In this document: positions 18,268 to 27,279 of the stretch, piece after piece
Layout of the letters: each line of letters starts with the position of its first letter
Numbering within the stretch: position 1 is the first letter of the stretch
Made by a program: the position numbers and the translations under genes
The notes under the pieces: generated by a model
Seen by the model: the letters and a program-made list of their open reading frames with translations, nothing else
Database searches by the model: none
Told to the model about the DNA's origin: nothing
NCBI GenBank assembly: GCA_030583925.1
Contig: CP129482.1
Location: 2,356,001 to 2,420,000, forward strand
Direction: 5' to 3'
Length of the DNA stretch: 64,000 bases
DNA from: Anaerolineales bacterium
GTDB lineage: Bacteria; Chloroflexota; Anaerolineae; Anaerolineales; Villigracilaceae

Positions 18268-19434
18268 TCAACTAAAGATCAAATTCTCCGTGAAGGTTTC
18301 CAACTGGATTTCCATGCTGTCGAAGGAAGTCATGTTCTCTTCGAACTCACCCACAAAATACGGGATGCCCTTTTCGTCGAGCGCTTTGGTGTACGTCACC
18401 TGGTCTTCAAGTCCAGGCTCGCACATCTTCGCGGCGGTGATGATCGCCGCCTCCGCGCCTGAGTCCGCGATGCGCTGTAACAGCATCTTCTCCTTCGGCT
18501 TGCGCGCGTCGTGCTGAACGGGGCTGTAACTCGATTTTTCCAAATACGCGTCCGCCATGTTCATCAACAGATCGCCCTCCAGCGGAACATCTTCGAGAAT
18601 CCAGCGCAAGCCGATGAGCAGGTCATCGTCCACGATGTAGCAGGATTGGGAGATCGCGCGGATCAGATCAAGCGGAGGCTGTTCGCAGAATCCACCCTCG
18701 AAGACGACCCGAATCTTATCCTGACGTTTGGCTGGTCGCGCTTCGATCAGCGGAATCGCCGTTTTGAGCAGTTCGTTGTGCTCCTCGCGCAGAATCATCC
18801 CGCCGACAGTCATCAGCAGATACGCCTCGAAACCCGTGACGAGCCAGGGCTGTTTGCGTTTGATCTCGTACAACTGACGCAACAGGCGGCGGTTTTCGTT
18901 GTACACGATGAGGGAGTTTCTCAACGCCTCATCCGTGACCTTGGTCCCCGTCACCGCTTCGATGTCGCCCTTCACCCGTTCATACTCGCCGCACAGATAT
19001 TCCGCCGAGGCTTTCGAGTTCGCGTTTTGCGGCAGGTACAAAATCTGGCACGGATACGAATAGTTGCGCCCCCAGACCGCCGCTAAATTCCGCGCCGCGT
19101 CGCAGATGGGATGGGTGACGAACATATCCAATTCGACGCGGTTGCTGAGGACGAGTTCGAGCGAGGTTTTGAGGATCGAGCAAAGATAGGAGCCGAAGCG
19201 TGAGTCGGAGTGTGTCGGCTCGACGGGCGCGCCGCGCATCTTGAGCGGCAACATCCCCGCCGCGTGGGCGATCTCTTCGGGAAAGTACACTTGGAAATGC
19301 CCCAGCACCTTGCCCCCGTTTTCGCGCCAGCGTTTCACTGTCGGGAAGTCGGCGTTCTCCGCCAGTTCGCGGCACTCCGCGAAGATCCCCTCCAACGACT
19401 GGTTCTGCCATGTTCCGAATAGGTGGTTGGTCAT
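18268..19434 (-). CDS. bzdN: Benzoyl-CoA reductase catalytic subunit, BzdN-like
   Basis: This 388-residue partner of BzdO belongs to the same HgdB/BcrC family. Cysteines appear in GSYLCSILKTS, THPICDAARN and SYPCQILYLPQ. It is the first gene of the operon, with a GGAGG ribosome site, and its promoter and operator lie 30-100 bases upstream. The N-terminal stretch QSLEGIFAECRELAENADFP reappears, decayed, in the remnant at 38750-39028. Length fits BzdN (about 380). Order and sizes point to the Azoarcus (Bzd) class of ATP-dependent benzoyl-CoA reductase. The dedicated ferredoxin gene usually found nearby is not seen in this window. Confidence 0.87.
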   Translation of the reverse strand: MTNHLFGTWQNQSLEGIFAECRELAENADFPTVKRWRENGGKVLGHFQVYFPEEIAHAAGMLPLKMRGAPVEPTHSDSRFGSYLCSILKTSLELVLSNRVELDMFVTHPICDAARNLAAVWGRNYSYPCQILYLPQNANSKASAEYLCGEYERVKGDIEAVTGTKVTDEALRNSLIVYNENRRLLRQLYEIKRKQPWLVTGFEAYLLMTVGGMILREEHNELLKTAIPLIEARPAKRQDKIRVVFEGGFCEQPPLDLIRAISQSCYIVDDDLLIGLRWILEDVPLEGDLLMNMADAYLEKSSYSPVQHDARKPKEKMLLQRIADSGAEAAIITAAKMCEPGLEDQVTYTKALDEKGIPYFVGEFEENMTSFDSMEIQLETFTENLIFS

Positions 19435-19460
19435 ACAAAACCTCCAGCCGAGATGGTCGA

Positions 19461-19507
19461 AATATATCTCATTATTTCAACACATCGTAACGAAAGTGAG
19501 ATATATT
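19461..19507 (-). promoter_or_regulatory. Operator-like inverted repeat of the benzoyl-CoA operon
   Basis: Two perfect 11-bp arms, AATATATCTCA (19461-19471) and TGAGATATATT (19497-19507), lie immediately downstream of the -10 box and cover the expected start of transcription. The cores TCTCA and TGAGA are exactly 30 bp apart, about three helical turns. An identical geometry occurs at 39071-39111. The position suits repression; the PaaX-like protein is the candidate binder by inference. Confidence 0.75.
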
Positions 19508-19508
19508 C

Positions 19509-19536
19509 AGTATACTCCTCTTTCTGGAATTGTCAA
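19509..19536 (-). promoter_or_regulatory. Sigma70-type promoter of the benzoyl-CoA operon
   Basis: On the minus strand TTGACA (19536-19531) and TATACT (19514-19509) are separated by 16 bases. It lies about 75-100 bases upstream of the bzdN start and in the spacer after the last gene of the neighbouring operon. Confidence 0.75.
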
Positions 19537-19595
19537 CACAGAAAAGAAAACTTTAAGGGTCAGGGCTACTGCGTAGGGCGTGTTCCTAACGCTCC

Positions 19596-21254
19596 TTACG
19601 CGTGAGCGCCGTAATCCTCCTCCGCTTTTTTCTGCGATACCCTGCCCGCGCGGACATCTTCGGCAAGCGCGTCGCGGTCACGCTCGGAGGGAGGACCGTA
19701 GCCCCCGCCGCCTGCCGCGTCCATGACGACCACATCGCCTGGGTTGAGTTTGGTCAAGCCATAGGGATTCCCGTCCTTGCCATTGACGAGAAATTTTGCG
19801 CGCGAGCCCGCCTGCCCGCCAGCCAGTCCGTCGGGGGGGAGGCGAAAGCGTCCCGCCTGGATGCCCAGGTTGACGGGAGTCTGAGGCGCATGGTCGCCAG
19901 CGGGTACGCGGATGACGGTGCGAGTCCCCAGCCCGCCGCGAAATTTTCCCGCGCCGCCCGAATCCATCAGAAGTTCGCGGCGTTCGACAATGAGCGGCGT
20001 GTCGCTTTCGAGAATCTCGGCGGGAGTGTTCGCGCCGTTGGCGGGGAAGATGAAACTGTTTTCGCCGTCGCGCCGAACGCTCGCGCCCATGCCGCCACCG
20101 CGAATGACGACCGCGTGCCAGGGGCGACCGTCGTTGCGCGTTCCGTAGAAAACGTTCATCGTGGCGGGCGTGCCACCGCTCCCCGCGATGACGCGATGCG
20201 GCAAGGCTTGAGCCAAGGCGCGATAGATGATCTCGGTCATGAAGTGACCGATCTGCATCCGCGCCGCGACCGCGGCTGGGAAACGACAATTGACCACCGT
20301 GCCTTCGGGCGCGTTGAGGCGGATGACGGCGACGCTCCCGTGGTTGTTGGGAAGGTCGGGATCGAAAATGCTTTTGATTGCCATGTGGACGTAGGCGAAA
20401 GTGAAGTTGAAAACAACGTTGCCGCCCCAGTTGACCTGCGGCGAAGAACCCGTGAGGTCAACGGAGATGTCGCTGTCTTTGATTTCGACCGCCGCCTTGA
20501 TGACGATATCCTTCTGCCCCTCCACTTGTTCGATGACGCCTTCGGCGCGGTAGATGCCGTCGGGAACCTGGGCGATGGCAGAGCGCATACTTTTTTCACT
20601 GCGGGAGATGATTTCGTTTGCGAGATCGTCCAGATTGTCGAGTTGGTATTCGGTCAACATGCGCTGAACCTGCGCCGCGCAGACGTGGTTCGCCGCGATC
20701 TGCGAACGGATGTCGCCGATGACATTCTCAGGCGTGCGGACGTTCCAGTGAATCATGTCCATGACCGCCTGATTAAGTTCGCCTGCCGCGTAGAGTTTCA
20801 CCAGCGGAATGAACAGTCCCTCTTCAAAGACATCGTGGTTATCAGACGCGACGCGCCCGCCGATATCCGAGTGATGCAGGACGCAGGCGGTAAACGCCAC
20901 CAGTTGGTCTTTGTGGAAGATCGGGCTGAAGACGCAAATATCGTTGAGGTGTCCTGCCAGCGCCCACGGATCGTTGGTGATGAAGACGTCGCCTGGCTTG
21001 AAATGATCCGCTGGCAATTTCCTGACCAGATTTTGAATGCCCAACGCCATCGCGCCCGATTGACCTGGCGTGGCAAGCGTCCCCTGCGCCAGTTCGCGCC
21101 CGTGACGGTCGGTGAACATGCAGGTGTAATCGTGCGCGTCGCGCAACAGGCTGGAGAAGGCGGTGCGCGCTACGGCGGCGTCGGCTTCATCCACGATGGA
21201 GATGAGTCTCCGCCAGAGGATTTCGAGCGTGATGGGGTCGAAGGTTTGGGTCAT
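19596..21254 (-). CDS. Hydantoinase B/oxoprolinase family subunit (HyuB-like)
   Basis: This 552-residue protein starts FDPITLEILWRRLISIVDEAD, typical of HyuB/N-methylhydantoinase B and acetone carboxylase-type subunits. HHSDIGGR and the late GGAGKFRGGLGT and DAAGGGGYGPP motifs are also present. With HyuA it forms an ATP-dependent amide-ring hydrolase. In the indoleacetate pathway of Azoarcus/Aromatoleum a hydantoinase-like enzyme opens the lactam ring of 2-oxoindole-acetate, and the gene context supports the same role here. It is the last gene of the operon; the bzdN promoter follows within 60 bases. Confidence 0.85.
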   Translation of the reverse strand: MTQTFDPITLEILWRRLISIVDEADAAVARTAFSSLLRDAHDYTCMFTDRHGRELAQGTLATPGQSGAMALGIQNLVRKLPADHFKPGDVFITNDPWALAGHLNDICVFSPIFHKDQLVAFTACVLHHSDIGGRVASDNHDVFEEGLFIPLVKLYAAGELNQAVMDMIHWNVRTPENVIGDIRSQIAANHVCAAQVQRMLTEYQLDNLDDLANEIISRSEKSMRSAIAQVPDGIYRAEGVIEQVEGQKDIVIKAAVEIKDSDISVDLTGSSPQVNWGGNVVFNFTFAYVHMAIKSIFDPDLPNNHGSVAVIRLNAPEGTVVNCRFPAAVAARMQIGHFMTEIIYRALAQALPHRVIAGSGGTPATMNVFYGTRNDGRPWHAVVIRGGGMGASVRRDGENSFIFPANGANTPAEILESDTPLIVERRELLMDSGGAGKFRGGLGTRTVIRVPAGDHAPQTPVNLGIQAGRFRLPPDGLAGGQAGSRAKFLVNGKDGNPYGLTKLNPGDVVVMDAAGGGGYGPPSERDRDALAEDVRAGRVSQKKAEEDYGAHA

Positions 21255-21275
21255 GAGTTATTCCGTGAATCTAGC

Positions 21276-21322
21276 GTACGGCAAGATTTATCTTGCCCGC
21301 TGGGTACAAAGTAAACTTTGCG
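21276..21322. repeat. GGCAAGATTTATCTTGCC hairpin repeat
   Basis: The spacer between hyuA and hyuB holds a perfect GGCAAGA-TTTA-TCTTGCC hairpin and an adjacent CAAAGTAAACTTTG. The same family recurs at 28483 and 58173. Confidence 0.7.
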
Positions 21323-21332
21323 GCGCTGAAAA

Positions 21333-23411
21333 TTACTCCGTCGGCATTTCCATCCAGAGGAATCCGTACTGATCAACCGAGACCGCCGCGTCTTCGCCGA
21401 CGATGATGGTTGACTCGCGTTCTTCGATGATGGCGGGACCGGGAAACGCCGCGCCGGGATATAACTTGTAACGGTCATACACGGTGAACGGGATGAAATC
21501 CTTTGCAATACCGGAGAATGCCAACCGCTCGCCTTTGACGGCTTGCTTGACGTCTCCTTTGCGCGGCTCCAGTTTTTGCAGTTTCAACGGATGCGCCGGC
21601 AGGCTGGCACGGACTCGGAAGTTGACAAACTCAACCGGGATTTCGGGATACGTCCTTCCATATAATCGTTCATAATTTTGGTCGAACTGGCGGCGCAGGT
21701 CGGCTGGGTTGAGGGTGGGAAAAGGCTCGCCGGGCAGAAGCAGGTTCGTCTCCGAGCCTTGACCGGTGAAGCGCGCATCCACCGAACGGGCGAAGGAAAT
21801 CTCATCTGTCGCGCCAGCCGTCCGCAACGTGCGTTCGCCTTCCGCTTCCATCGAACGAAAGATGGATTCGATCTCGTCGAAGTCCGCGCCCAACAACGGC
21901 GCTTTGTGGCTGCGGACCAGATCGAAGGCGCGGGGGGCGGTGAAAAATCCCATGGCGGAACCGACCCCGGCGTTGGGAGGCACGATCACCCGCGGCGCGC
22001 CGAGTTTGCGAGCCAAGCCATACGCGTGGACGGGTCCCGCTCCGCCGAACGCGGCGATCGTCGTCACTTTGGGGTTGCCGCCGCGTTCCGCGATGTGCGT
22101 CTTCGCCGCCGCCGCCATCGTTTCATTGATCAGGTCGTGGATGCCCCAAAGCGCCTGAATGTACGAAACGCCCAGCGGCTGGGCGATCTGTTCCTCCACG
22201 CCGCGCCGCGCCGCATCGAGATTCAGTTTCATTTCGCCGCCCAGAAAATATTTGGCATCGAGATAGCCCAATAGCAGATCCGTATCGGTGACGGTGGGCT
22301 GTTTTCCGCCGCGCCCATAACAGATGGGACCCGGCTCCGCGCCCGAACTTTCGGGACCGACTTGCAATGTGCCAAGCCGACTGACGTGGGCAATGCTCCC
22401 GCCGCCCGCGCCGATCTCCATCAGATCCACGACCGGGACTTGAATCGTCAGCCCACTGCCTTTCATGAAGCGCTGAACTCTGCCAACCTCAAACGTGGGA
22501 ACAACTCCCGCCACGCCACTTTGAATCAAGCAGGATTTGGCGGTGGTGCCGCCCATGTCGAAGCAGAACATCTCAGGCAAATTGAAGAGGCGGCTGAAAT
22601 ATTCGCCCGCGATCACCGCCGCCGTCGGACCCGATTCGATGATGCGCACGGGAAATTCCGCCGCCGTTTCAACCGAGGTGACTCCGCCGCTCGACAGCAT
22701 GATGAACAATTGTCCGCCGAAGCCGAGCGAACTCAAACGCTTCGAAAGTTTTCGCAGATAACTTTCCGTCAGCGGTTTGACGTAGGCGTTGGCGACGGTC
22801 GTGCTGGCGCGTTCGTATTCACGAATCTGCGGCAGGACTTCATACGATGTGGAGATGGAAACTTCAGGGAATTCTTTGGCGATGATTTGCTTGACCGCCA
22901 ACTCATGCGCGGGGTTTTCAAACGAGTTGAGCAAACAGACGGCAATGGATTTGACGCCTTCCTTTTTCAAGGCGTGAACGGTTTCTGTCGCCTGATTCAC
23001 ATCCAACGGTTTCAACACGCTTCCGTCGGCGCGCATCCGTTCGCTGACTTCCATCCGCAAAGGGCGCGGCACAAGCGGTTTTGGAAATTCGGCGAACACA
23101 TCGTACGGAGCATAACGCGTCTCTCGCCCAAGTTCCAGCACGTCGCGGAATCCGTCTGTCGTGATCAAGCCCGTCCGCGCGCCTTTGCGTTCGATGATGG
23201 CGTTGATGACCAGCGTCGTGCCGTGAATCACTTCTTTCATTTTTTGCGCCAGCTCGGGCACGCGCTTGGCTAATGCCTGCACACCCTCCTCCACCGCGTC
23301 GGACGGGTCGCCGGGCGTGGTGAGGCATTTATACACTTTGATCTCGCCGGTTTCATCGTCGAGCAGTACAAAGTCGGTGAACGTCCCGCCGATGTCGCAA
23401 CCAAGCCGCAT
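21333..23411 (-). CDS. ATP-dependent hydantoinase/oxoprolinase A subunit (HyuA-like)
   Basis: This 692-residue protein has the N-terminal ATPase motif LGCDIGGTFTDFVLLD, HGTTLVINAIIERKGARTG, and the central FDMGGTTAKSCLI and GAGGGSIA motifs of the hydantoinase A/oxoprolinase family. The start at 23411 follows GGAGAATGT. It couples ATP hydrolysis to lactam or imide opening together with HyuB, encoded next. In context the probable substrate is 2-oxoindole-3-acetate (or its CoA ester), giving 2-aminophenylsuccinate. Related enzymes act on hydantoins, 5-oxoproline or acetone, so the substrate is inferred from the operon. Confidence 0.87.
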   Translation of the reverse strand: MRLGCDIGGTFTDFVLLDDETGEIKVYKCLTTPGDPSDAVEEGVQALAKRVPELAQKMKEVIHGTTLVINAIIERKGARTGLITTDGFRDVLELGRETRYAPYDVFAEFPKPLVPRPLRMEVSERMRADGSVLKPLDVNQATETVHALKKEGVKSIAVCLLNSFENPAHELAVKQIIAKEFPEVSISTSYEVLPQIREYERASTTVANAYVKPLTESYLRKLSKRLSSLGFGGQLFIMLSSGGVTSVETAAEFPVRIIESGPTAAVIAGEYFSRLFNLPEMFCFDMGGTTAKSCLIQSGVAGVVPTFEVGRVQRFMKGSGLTIQVPVVDLMEIGAGGGSIAHVSRLGTLQVGPESSGAEPGPICYGRGGKQPTVTDTDLLLGYLDAKYFLGGEMKLNLDAARRGVEEQIAQPLGVSYIQALWGIHDLINETMAAAAKTHIAERGGNPKVTTIAAFGGAGPVHAYGLARKLGAPRVIVPPNAGVGSAMGFFTAPRAFDLVRSHKAPLLGADFDEIESIFRSMEAEGERTLRTAGATDEISFARSVDARFTGQGSETNLLLPGEPFPTLNPADLRRQFDQNYERLYGRTYPEIPVEFVNFRVRASLPAHPLKLQKLEPRKGDVKQAVKGERLAFSGIAKDFIPFTVYDRYKLYPGAAFPGPAIIEERESTIIVGEDAAVSVDQYGFLWMEMPTE

Positions 23412-23552
23412 ACATTCTCCTGATTCCAAAAAACTAAACACGAAGTACACAAAGGTTTTAAAAGAATTTCCTTCGTGACCTCACCTGCACTGCACCAAAC
23501 GCAGTGCGGTGCAAGTGTTGTGTCCTTTGTGTTTGAATCACTTTGCAGGTCA

Positions 23553-25154
23553 TCACAACTTTACCTGCTCCGCATACTCACCGAAGACTTCTTTCAGCGT
23601 TTTGGTGATCTCGCCGATCGTCGCATACGCGCGCACCGCCTCGATCAAAGCAGGCATCGTGTTTTGACCGTCCTTTGCGGCAACGCGCACTTTCTCCAAA
23701 GCGGACTGAACCGCGTCCGCGTCGCGCCCCGCGACCACCTCCGCCGTGCGACGAATCGACTCCTCCGCCTGTTTCGGGTCGTAGGAATGCAACGCCACGT
23801 CGCGGCTTTCCTCTTCCATGCGAAAACGGTTCACCCCGACCTTCGGGATGGACCCGTCCTGGACGCCTCTTTCAAACCGATACGCCTGCCGCGCCACCTC
23901 GCCTTGGACGATTCCCGCGCTGACGGCTTCCACGATTCCGCCCCACTCTTCGTCCACGCGTTTGATTTCGGCGGCGATGCGTTTTTCGAATTCGCTCGTC
24001 AGGCTCTCGACGTAATACGAACCGCCGAGCGGATCCACCGTATCGCCGATGCCCATCTCTTCTATTAATATCTGCATCGTGCGGAGCGAGATCAACGCGG
24101 CTTTTTCGGTGGGGATGGTGTATGCCTCATCGTAACTGCACAACGCCATCGTCTGCGTGCCGGAGAGGGCGGAGATCAACGCGTAGTACGCGCCGCGCAC
24201 GATGTTGTTTTCGGGCTGTTCGATGGTCAAGCCGCCTCCGCCTCCGCCCGCGATCATCTTCATCATCATCGTGCTGGGACTCTGCGCGCCGAACTCGTCT
24301 TTCATGATCCGCGCCCACAACCGCCGCGCCGCGCGGAACTTGGCGATCTGCTCGAAGAAGTTACCGTAAATATCGAGGTTGAACGAGATCTGTCCCGCAA
24401 AATCGTCTATGCCCAGACCGCGCTCCAATCCGCGCTTGATATATTCCTTGGCGATGGCATAGGCGTAGGCGATCTCCTGCACGGGATGCGCGCCCGATTC
24501 GCGGATGTGATAGCCGCACACCGAAACGGGATAATACTTCGGCGCATGGCGCGCGCAAAATTCGATCGTGTCGCCGATCAAGCGGACGGCTGGCTCGACG
24601 GGGAAAATCCACGCGCCGCGCCCGATATATTCTTTGAGAATGTCGTTCTGCGCGGTGCCGCGCACTTGATTCAACGGGACGCCCTGCTTTTCGGCGACGA
24701 CAAAATACATCGCCATGATCGGCGCCGCGACCGCGTTGATGGTGAGCGAAACGCTGATCTGGTCGAGGGGAATGCCCGCGAAAGCGACTTCCATGTCTGC
24801 CAGTGTGTCCACCGCCATGCCCACGCGTCCCACCTCCCCTTCCGCCAGCGGATCGCCGGAGTCCAATCCCATTTGAGTCGGGAGGTCGAACGCGACGTTG
24901 AGGGCGTTCTGTCCGTTCTCGATCAGGAATTTGAAGCGCTGGTTGGTTTCATGCGGCATTCCAAACCCGGCGTATTGACGCATGGTGAACGGTCGCTGAC
25001 GATACATGAACGGATGGATGCCGCGCGTGAACGGAAATTCGCCCGGCTTGCCGATATCGTGGTCGAGGTCAATAGCGCCCAAATCTTCCGGTCCGTACAC
25101 GGGTTTGACCGGGATGCCGGATTCCAAAACCACTTCTCGAATTTTGTCTGCCAT
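23553..25154 (-). CDS. B12-dependent acyl-CoA mutase, large (substrate-binding) subunit
   Basis: A 533-residue methylmalonyl-CoA mutase-type TIM barrel lacking the cobalamin domain. Signatures include RQYAGFGMPHETNQRF, FDLPTQMGLDS, RGTAQNDILKEYI and CGYHIRESGAHPVQEIAY. The start at 25154 (MADKIREV) is favoured by homologue-like length. The B12 subunit is encoded just upstream, so the enzyme is a two-component mutase of the archaeal/Icm style. In the indoleacetate pathway such a mutase turns (2-aminophenyl)succinyl-CoA into (2-aminobenzyl)malonyl-CoA. An ordinary methylmalonyl- or isobutyryl-CoA mutase is the alternative; the operon favours the aryl substrate. Confidence 0.85.
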   Translation of the reverse strand: MADKIREVVLESGIPVKPVYGPEDLGAIDLDHDIGKPGEFPFTRGIHPFMYRQRPFTMRQYAGFGMPHETNQRFKFLIENGQNALNVAFDLPTQMGLDSGDPLAEGEVGRVGMAVDTLADMEVAFAGIPLDQISVSLTINAVAAPIMAMYFVVAEKQGVPLNQVRGTAQNDILKEYIGRGAWIFPVEPAVRLIGDTIEFCARHAPKYYPVSVCGYHIRESGAHPVQEIAYAYAIAKEYIKRGLERGLGIDDFAGQISFNLDIYGNFFEQIAKFRAARRLWARIMKDEFGAQSPSTMMMKMIAGGGGGGLTIEQPENNIVRGAYYALISALSGTQTMALCSYDEAYTIPTEKAALISLRTMQILIEEMGIGDTVDPLGGSYYVESLTSEFEKRIAAEIKRVDEEWGGIVEAVSAGIVQGEVARQAYRFERGVQDGSIPKVGVNRFRMEEESRDVALHSYDPKQAEESIRRTAEVVAGRDADAVQSALEKVRVAAKDGQNTMPALIEAVRAYATIGEITKTLKEVFGEYAEQVKL

Positions 25155-25187
25155 TACATGCTCCTGTAAATAATCGCCTCTGTACAT

Positions 25188-25277
25188 GTCATGCTGAGCC
25201 GCGGAGCAGCGAAGCATCTCTATGCCGTCTTAGAGACCCTTCGGTCGTGGCGCGAGGCGCCACTCCCTCAGGGTGAC
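25188..25277. repeat. Palindromic intergenic repeat (GTCATGCTGAG ends)
   Basis: GTCATGCTGAGCC at the left and CCTCAGGGTGAC at the right frame an internal hairpin with TCGTGGCGCGAGGCGCCACT. It lies between the two mutase subunit genes. Confidence 0.65.
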
Positions 25278-25288
25278 ATAATTGATGA

Positions 25289-25699
25289 TCACATTTGTTT
25301 TTCCGCGACATTACTTTGGATAAACGCGACGATCTCCTCGAACCGGCTGCTGCTGGGAAACACACCCGCCACGCCGAGAGACTTCAACGCGGGAATATCC
25401 TGTTCGGGGATGTTGCCGCCAACGACGACAAGTTTGTCGTCCATGCCTGCCTCGCGGAGTTGGTTCATCAGCTTTTTCGCAATCGGCAAATGCGCGCCCG
25501 AAAGGATGGACAAGCCGATGACGTTCACATCCTCCTGCAGCGCGGTCTCGACGATTTTTTCGACGGTTTGGTGCAAGCCGGGATAGATGACCTCGAAGCC
25601 CGCGTCGCGCAAGGCGAGCGTCACCAGCCGCGCGCCGCGGTCGTGACCGTCCAGTCCGGGCTTGGCGATCAGAACTCGAATGATGGGTTTGTGTGGCAT
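25289..25699 (-). CDS. B12-dependent acyl-CoA mutase, small (cobalamin-binding) subunit
   Basis: This 136-residue protein starts VLIAKPGLDGHDRGARLV, containing the DxHxxG motif whose histidine replaces the lower ligand of cobalamin. GLSILSGAH and VVVGGNIPEQD follow, typical of MutB C-terminal and IcmB domains. It pairs with the large subunit at 23553-25154. The start (ATG at 25699) follows AAGGAAACAAC. Confidence 0.9.
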   Translation of the reverse strand: MPHKPIIRVLIAKPGLDGHDRGARLVTLALRDAGFEVIYPGLHQTVEKIVETALQEDVNVIGLSILSGAHLPIAKKLMNQLREAGMDDKLVVVGGNIPEQDIPALKSLGVAGVFPSSSRFEEIVAFIQSNVAEKQM

Positions 25700-25714
25700 G
25701 TGTTGTTTCCTTCT

Positions 25715-25915
25715 TGCGTAGGGGGTGCGCTCTCTAGCGCACCCGTGTAAAGCGTACCCATCGGACGTTCCACCTGCCCTGGTACCCCGCAAAGCGGGGT
25801 GGTGCCAGGGGAGAACGTCCGCTCAAACTTCAAGATCAGACCACGGAGTCACAGAGACACTGAGAAAAAACAAGTATAAAACTCCGCGACTCCGTGTCTC
25901 AGTGGTTCAAAGCGG
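25715..25915. repeat. Long spacer with two palindromic repeats
   Basis: The 311-base gap between the acyl-CoA dehydrogenase and mutase genes holds GGGTGCGCTCTCTAGCGCACCC, then a hairpin around TACCCCGCAAAGCGGGGTGGT flanked by GACGTTC and GAACGTC. After that comes ACCACGGAGTCACAGAGACAC mirrored by GTGTCTCAGTGGT. No gene is seen. Confidence 0.7.
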
Positions 25916-26010
25916 ATCGCTCTGTTTAATTGTTAATCCGCAAAACCTTGCCTGAGAATCGCAAAATGAATTTCTCTGGCACTGCCCACCAGGGCAAGTG
26001 TGCGGTACGG

Positions 26011-27168
26011 CTACGCTCGTTTTGATTCCGGCGCGCCCATCGCCTTCGAGATGACGTTGCGCAACACCTCCGAGGTGCCGCCGCCGTATAAAAGGAAGCG
26101 GGCATCGCGATAGTAGCGCTGGGCGTCGTATTCCATCGCGAAGCCATAACTGCCGTGGATGCGCGTACATTCATCCGCGATGAAATTCGCAACCTCAGTG
26201 GAAAACAGTTTTGCCATCGAAGCGAGTTTGACATCCTTGCGCCCCGCGTCGATATCCCGCGCGGCTTGATAGACCAGTGCGCGTGCCGCCTCGAGCCGCG
26301 TGCCCATCTCCGCGATCTTGTGCGAGATGGCTTGATAATTCGCAATCGCCTGCCCGGATTGAACCCGTTCGTTGGCATATTTGATGGAGGACTTCAACGC
26401 CGCCTCGCCCAGACCCAACGCCAGCGCGCCGGTCATCACGCGGATCTGGCACAGGATGTCGCCCAGATTCTTGAAGCCTGTGCCTTGTTTGCCGAGCATG
26501 TTCTCGTCTGGGACTTGCACACGCTCCAGAATCAACTCGGAGGTTTCCGACGCGCGCACGCCCATCTTCTCGATCTTGCGTCCCACGCGGACTCCCGCGC
26601 GTTCCTTCTCGACGAGGAAAAAGTCAATTCCTTTGAAGCCAGCCTCGGGGTCCGTTTTTGCGGCGACGGTGAAGAAGTCTGCCACGGTGGCGGAGGTGAT
26701 CCACATCTTGCGTCCCGTGATCTCCCAGCCGTCATTCGTTTTGACCGCGCGCGTCGTGATGCCGCCGAGGTCGGAGCCGAAGTCCGGTTCGGTCATCGCG
26801 ATCGTCCCGATCTTCTCGCCTTTCAGCGCAGGAATCAGTAGGCGTTGACGGTGATCGTCTGTGCCGAAGCGGAAGACCAGGTCGGTGCCCATCAAAGTTT
26901 GCATGGCGACCGCCGCCCCCAGCGACAGCGAACCGCGCGCGATCTCTTCCATCATCAGGCAATAGGTGAGGAAGTCCGCGTCCATGCCGCCGACCGACTC
27001 GGGATAACGCAATGCAAAATAACCGTTCGCGCCGCAACGTTGGAACAGCGCGCGGGGAAACTCGCCTTTTTCATCCATCTCCTGCGCGGCAGGGACGACT
27101 TCCTTATCCACAAAACTGCGGACGGAGTCGCGGAATAGTTTTTGTTCTTCGGTCAGGATCATGTCCAT
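26011..27168 (-). CDS. Acyl-CoA dehydrogenase family flavoprotein
   Basis: This 385-residue protein has the usual three-domain layout, with AMTEPDFGSDLGGITT (FAD/substrate loop), WITSATVADFFTVAAKTD and RIHGSYGFAMEYDAQRYYRDAR. Where the medium-chain enzymes have the catalytic glutamate in YEGT, this sequence reads LYGGGTSEV (residues 360-368), so the base is missing or elsewhere. In the indoleacetate pathway a decarboxylating benzylmalonyl-CoA dehydrogenase of this family acts after the mutase, giving a cinnamoyl-CoA. Position right before the mutase genes supports that role, but the reaction is not provable from sequence. A second in-frame ATG lies two codons downstream of the chosen start. 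Confidence 0.85.
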   Translation of the reverse strand: MDMILTEEQKLFRDSVRSFVDKEVVPAAQEMDEKGEFPRALFQRCGANGYFALRYPESVGGMDADFLTYCLMMEEIARGSLSLGAAVAMQTLMGTDLVFRFGTDDHRQRLLIPALKGEKIGTIAMTEPDFGSDLGGITTRAVKTNDGWEITGRKMWITSATVADFFTVAAKTDPEAGFKGIDFFLVEKERAGVRVGRKIEKMGVRASETSELILERVQVPDENMLGKQGTGFKNLGDILCQIRVMTGALALGLGEAALKSSIKYANERVQSGQAIANYQAISHKIAEMGTRLEAARALVYQAARDIDAGRKDVKLASMAKLFSTEVANFIADECTRIHGSYGFAMEYDAQRYYRDARFLLYGGGTSEVLRNVISKAMGAPESKRA

Positions 27169-27279
27169 GATTTTTCAGTTCGCTAGAAAGTTGTTGCGTT
27201 GGTCGAGTAGGTGACGGCGGTCAATGAGTCTTTGCAATCTGACTCGGCTTCCGTCGCCGTATCGAGACCAACGATGTTT

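Noticed and set aside
19538-19595. A terminator after the indole operon
   Set aside because: Only an imperfect pairing between AGGAGCG and CGCCCT with no U-run is present, so no terminator was called; read-through into the benzoyl-CoA operon cannot be excluded.
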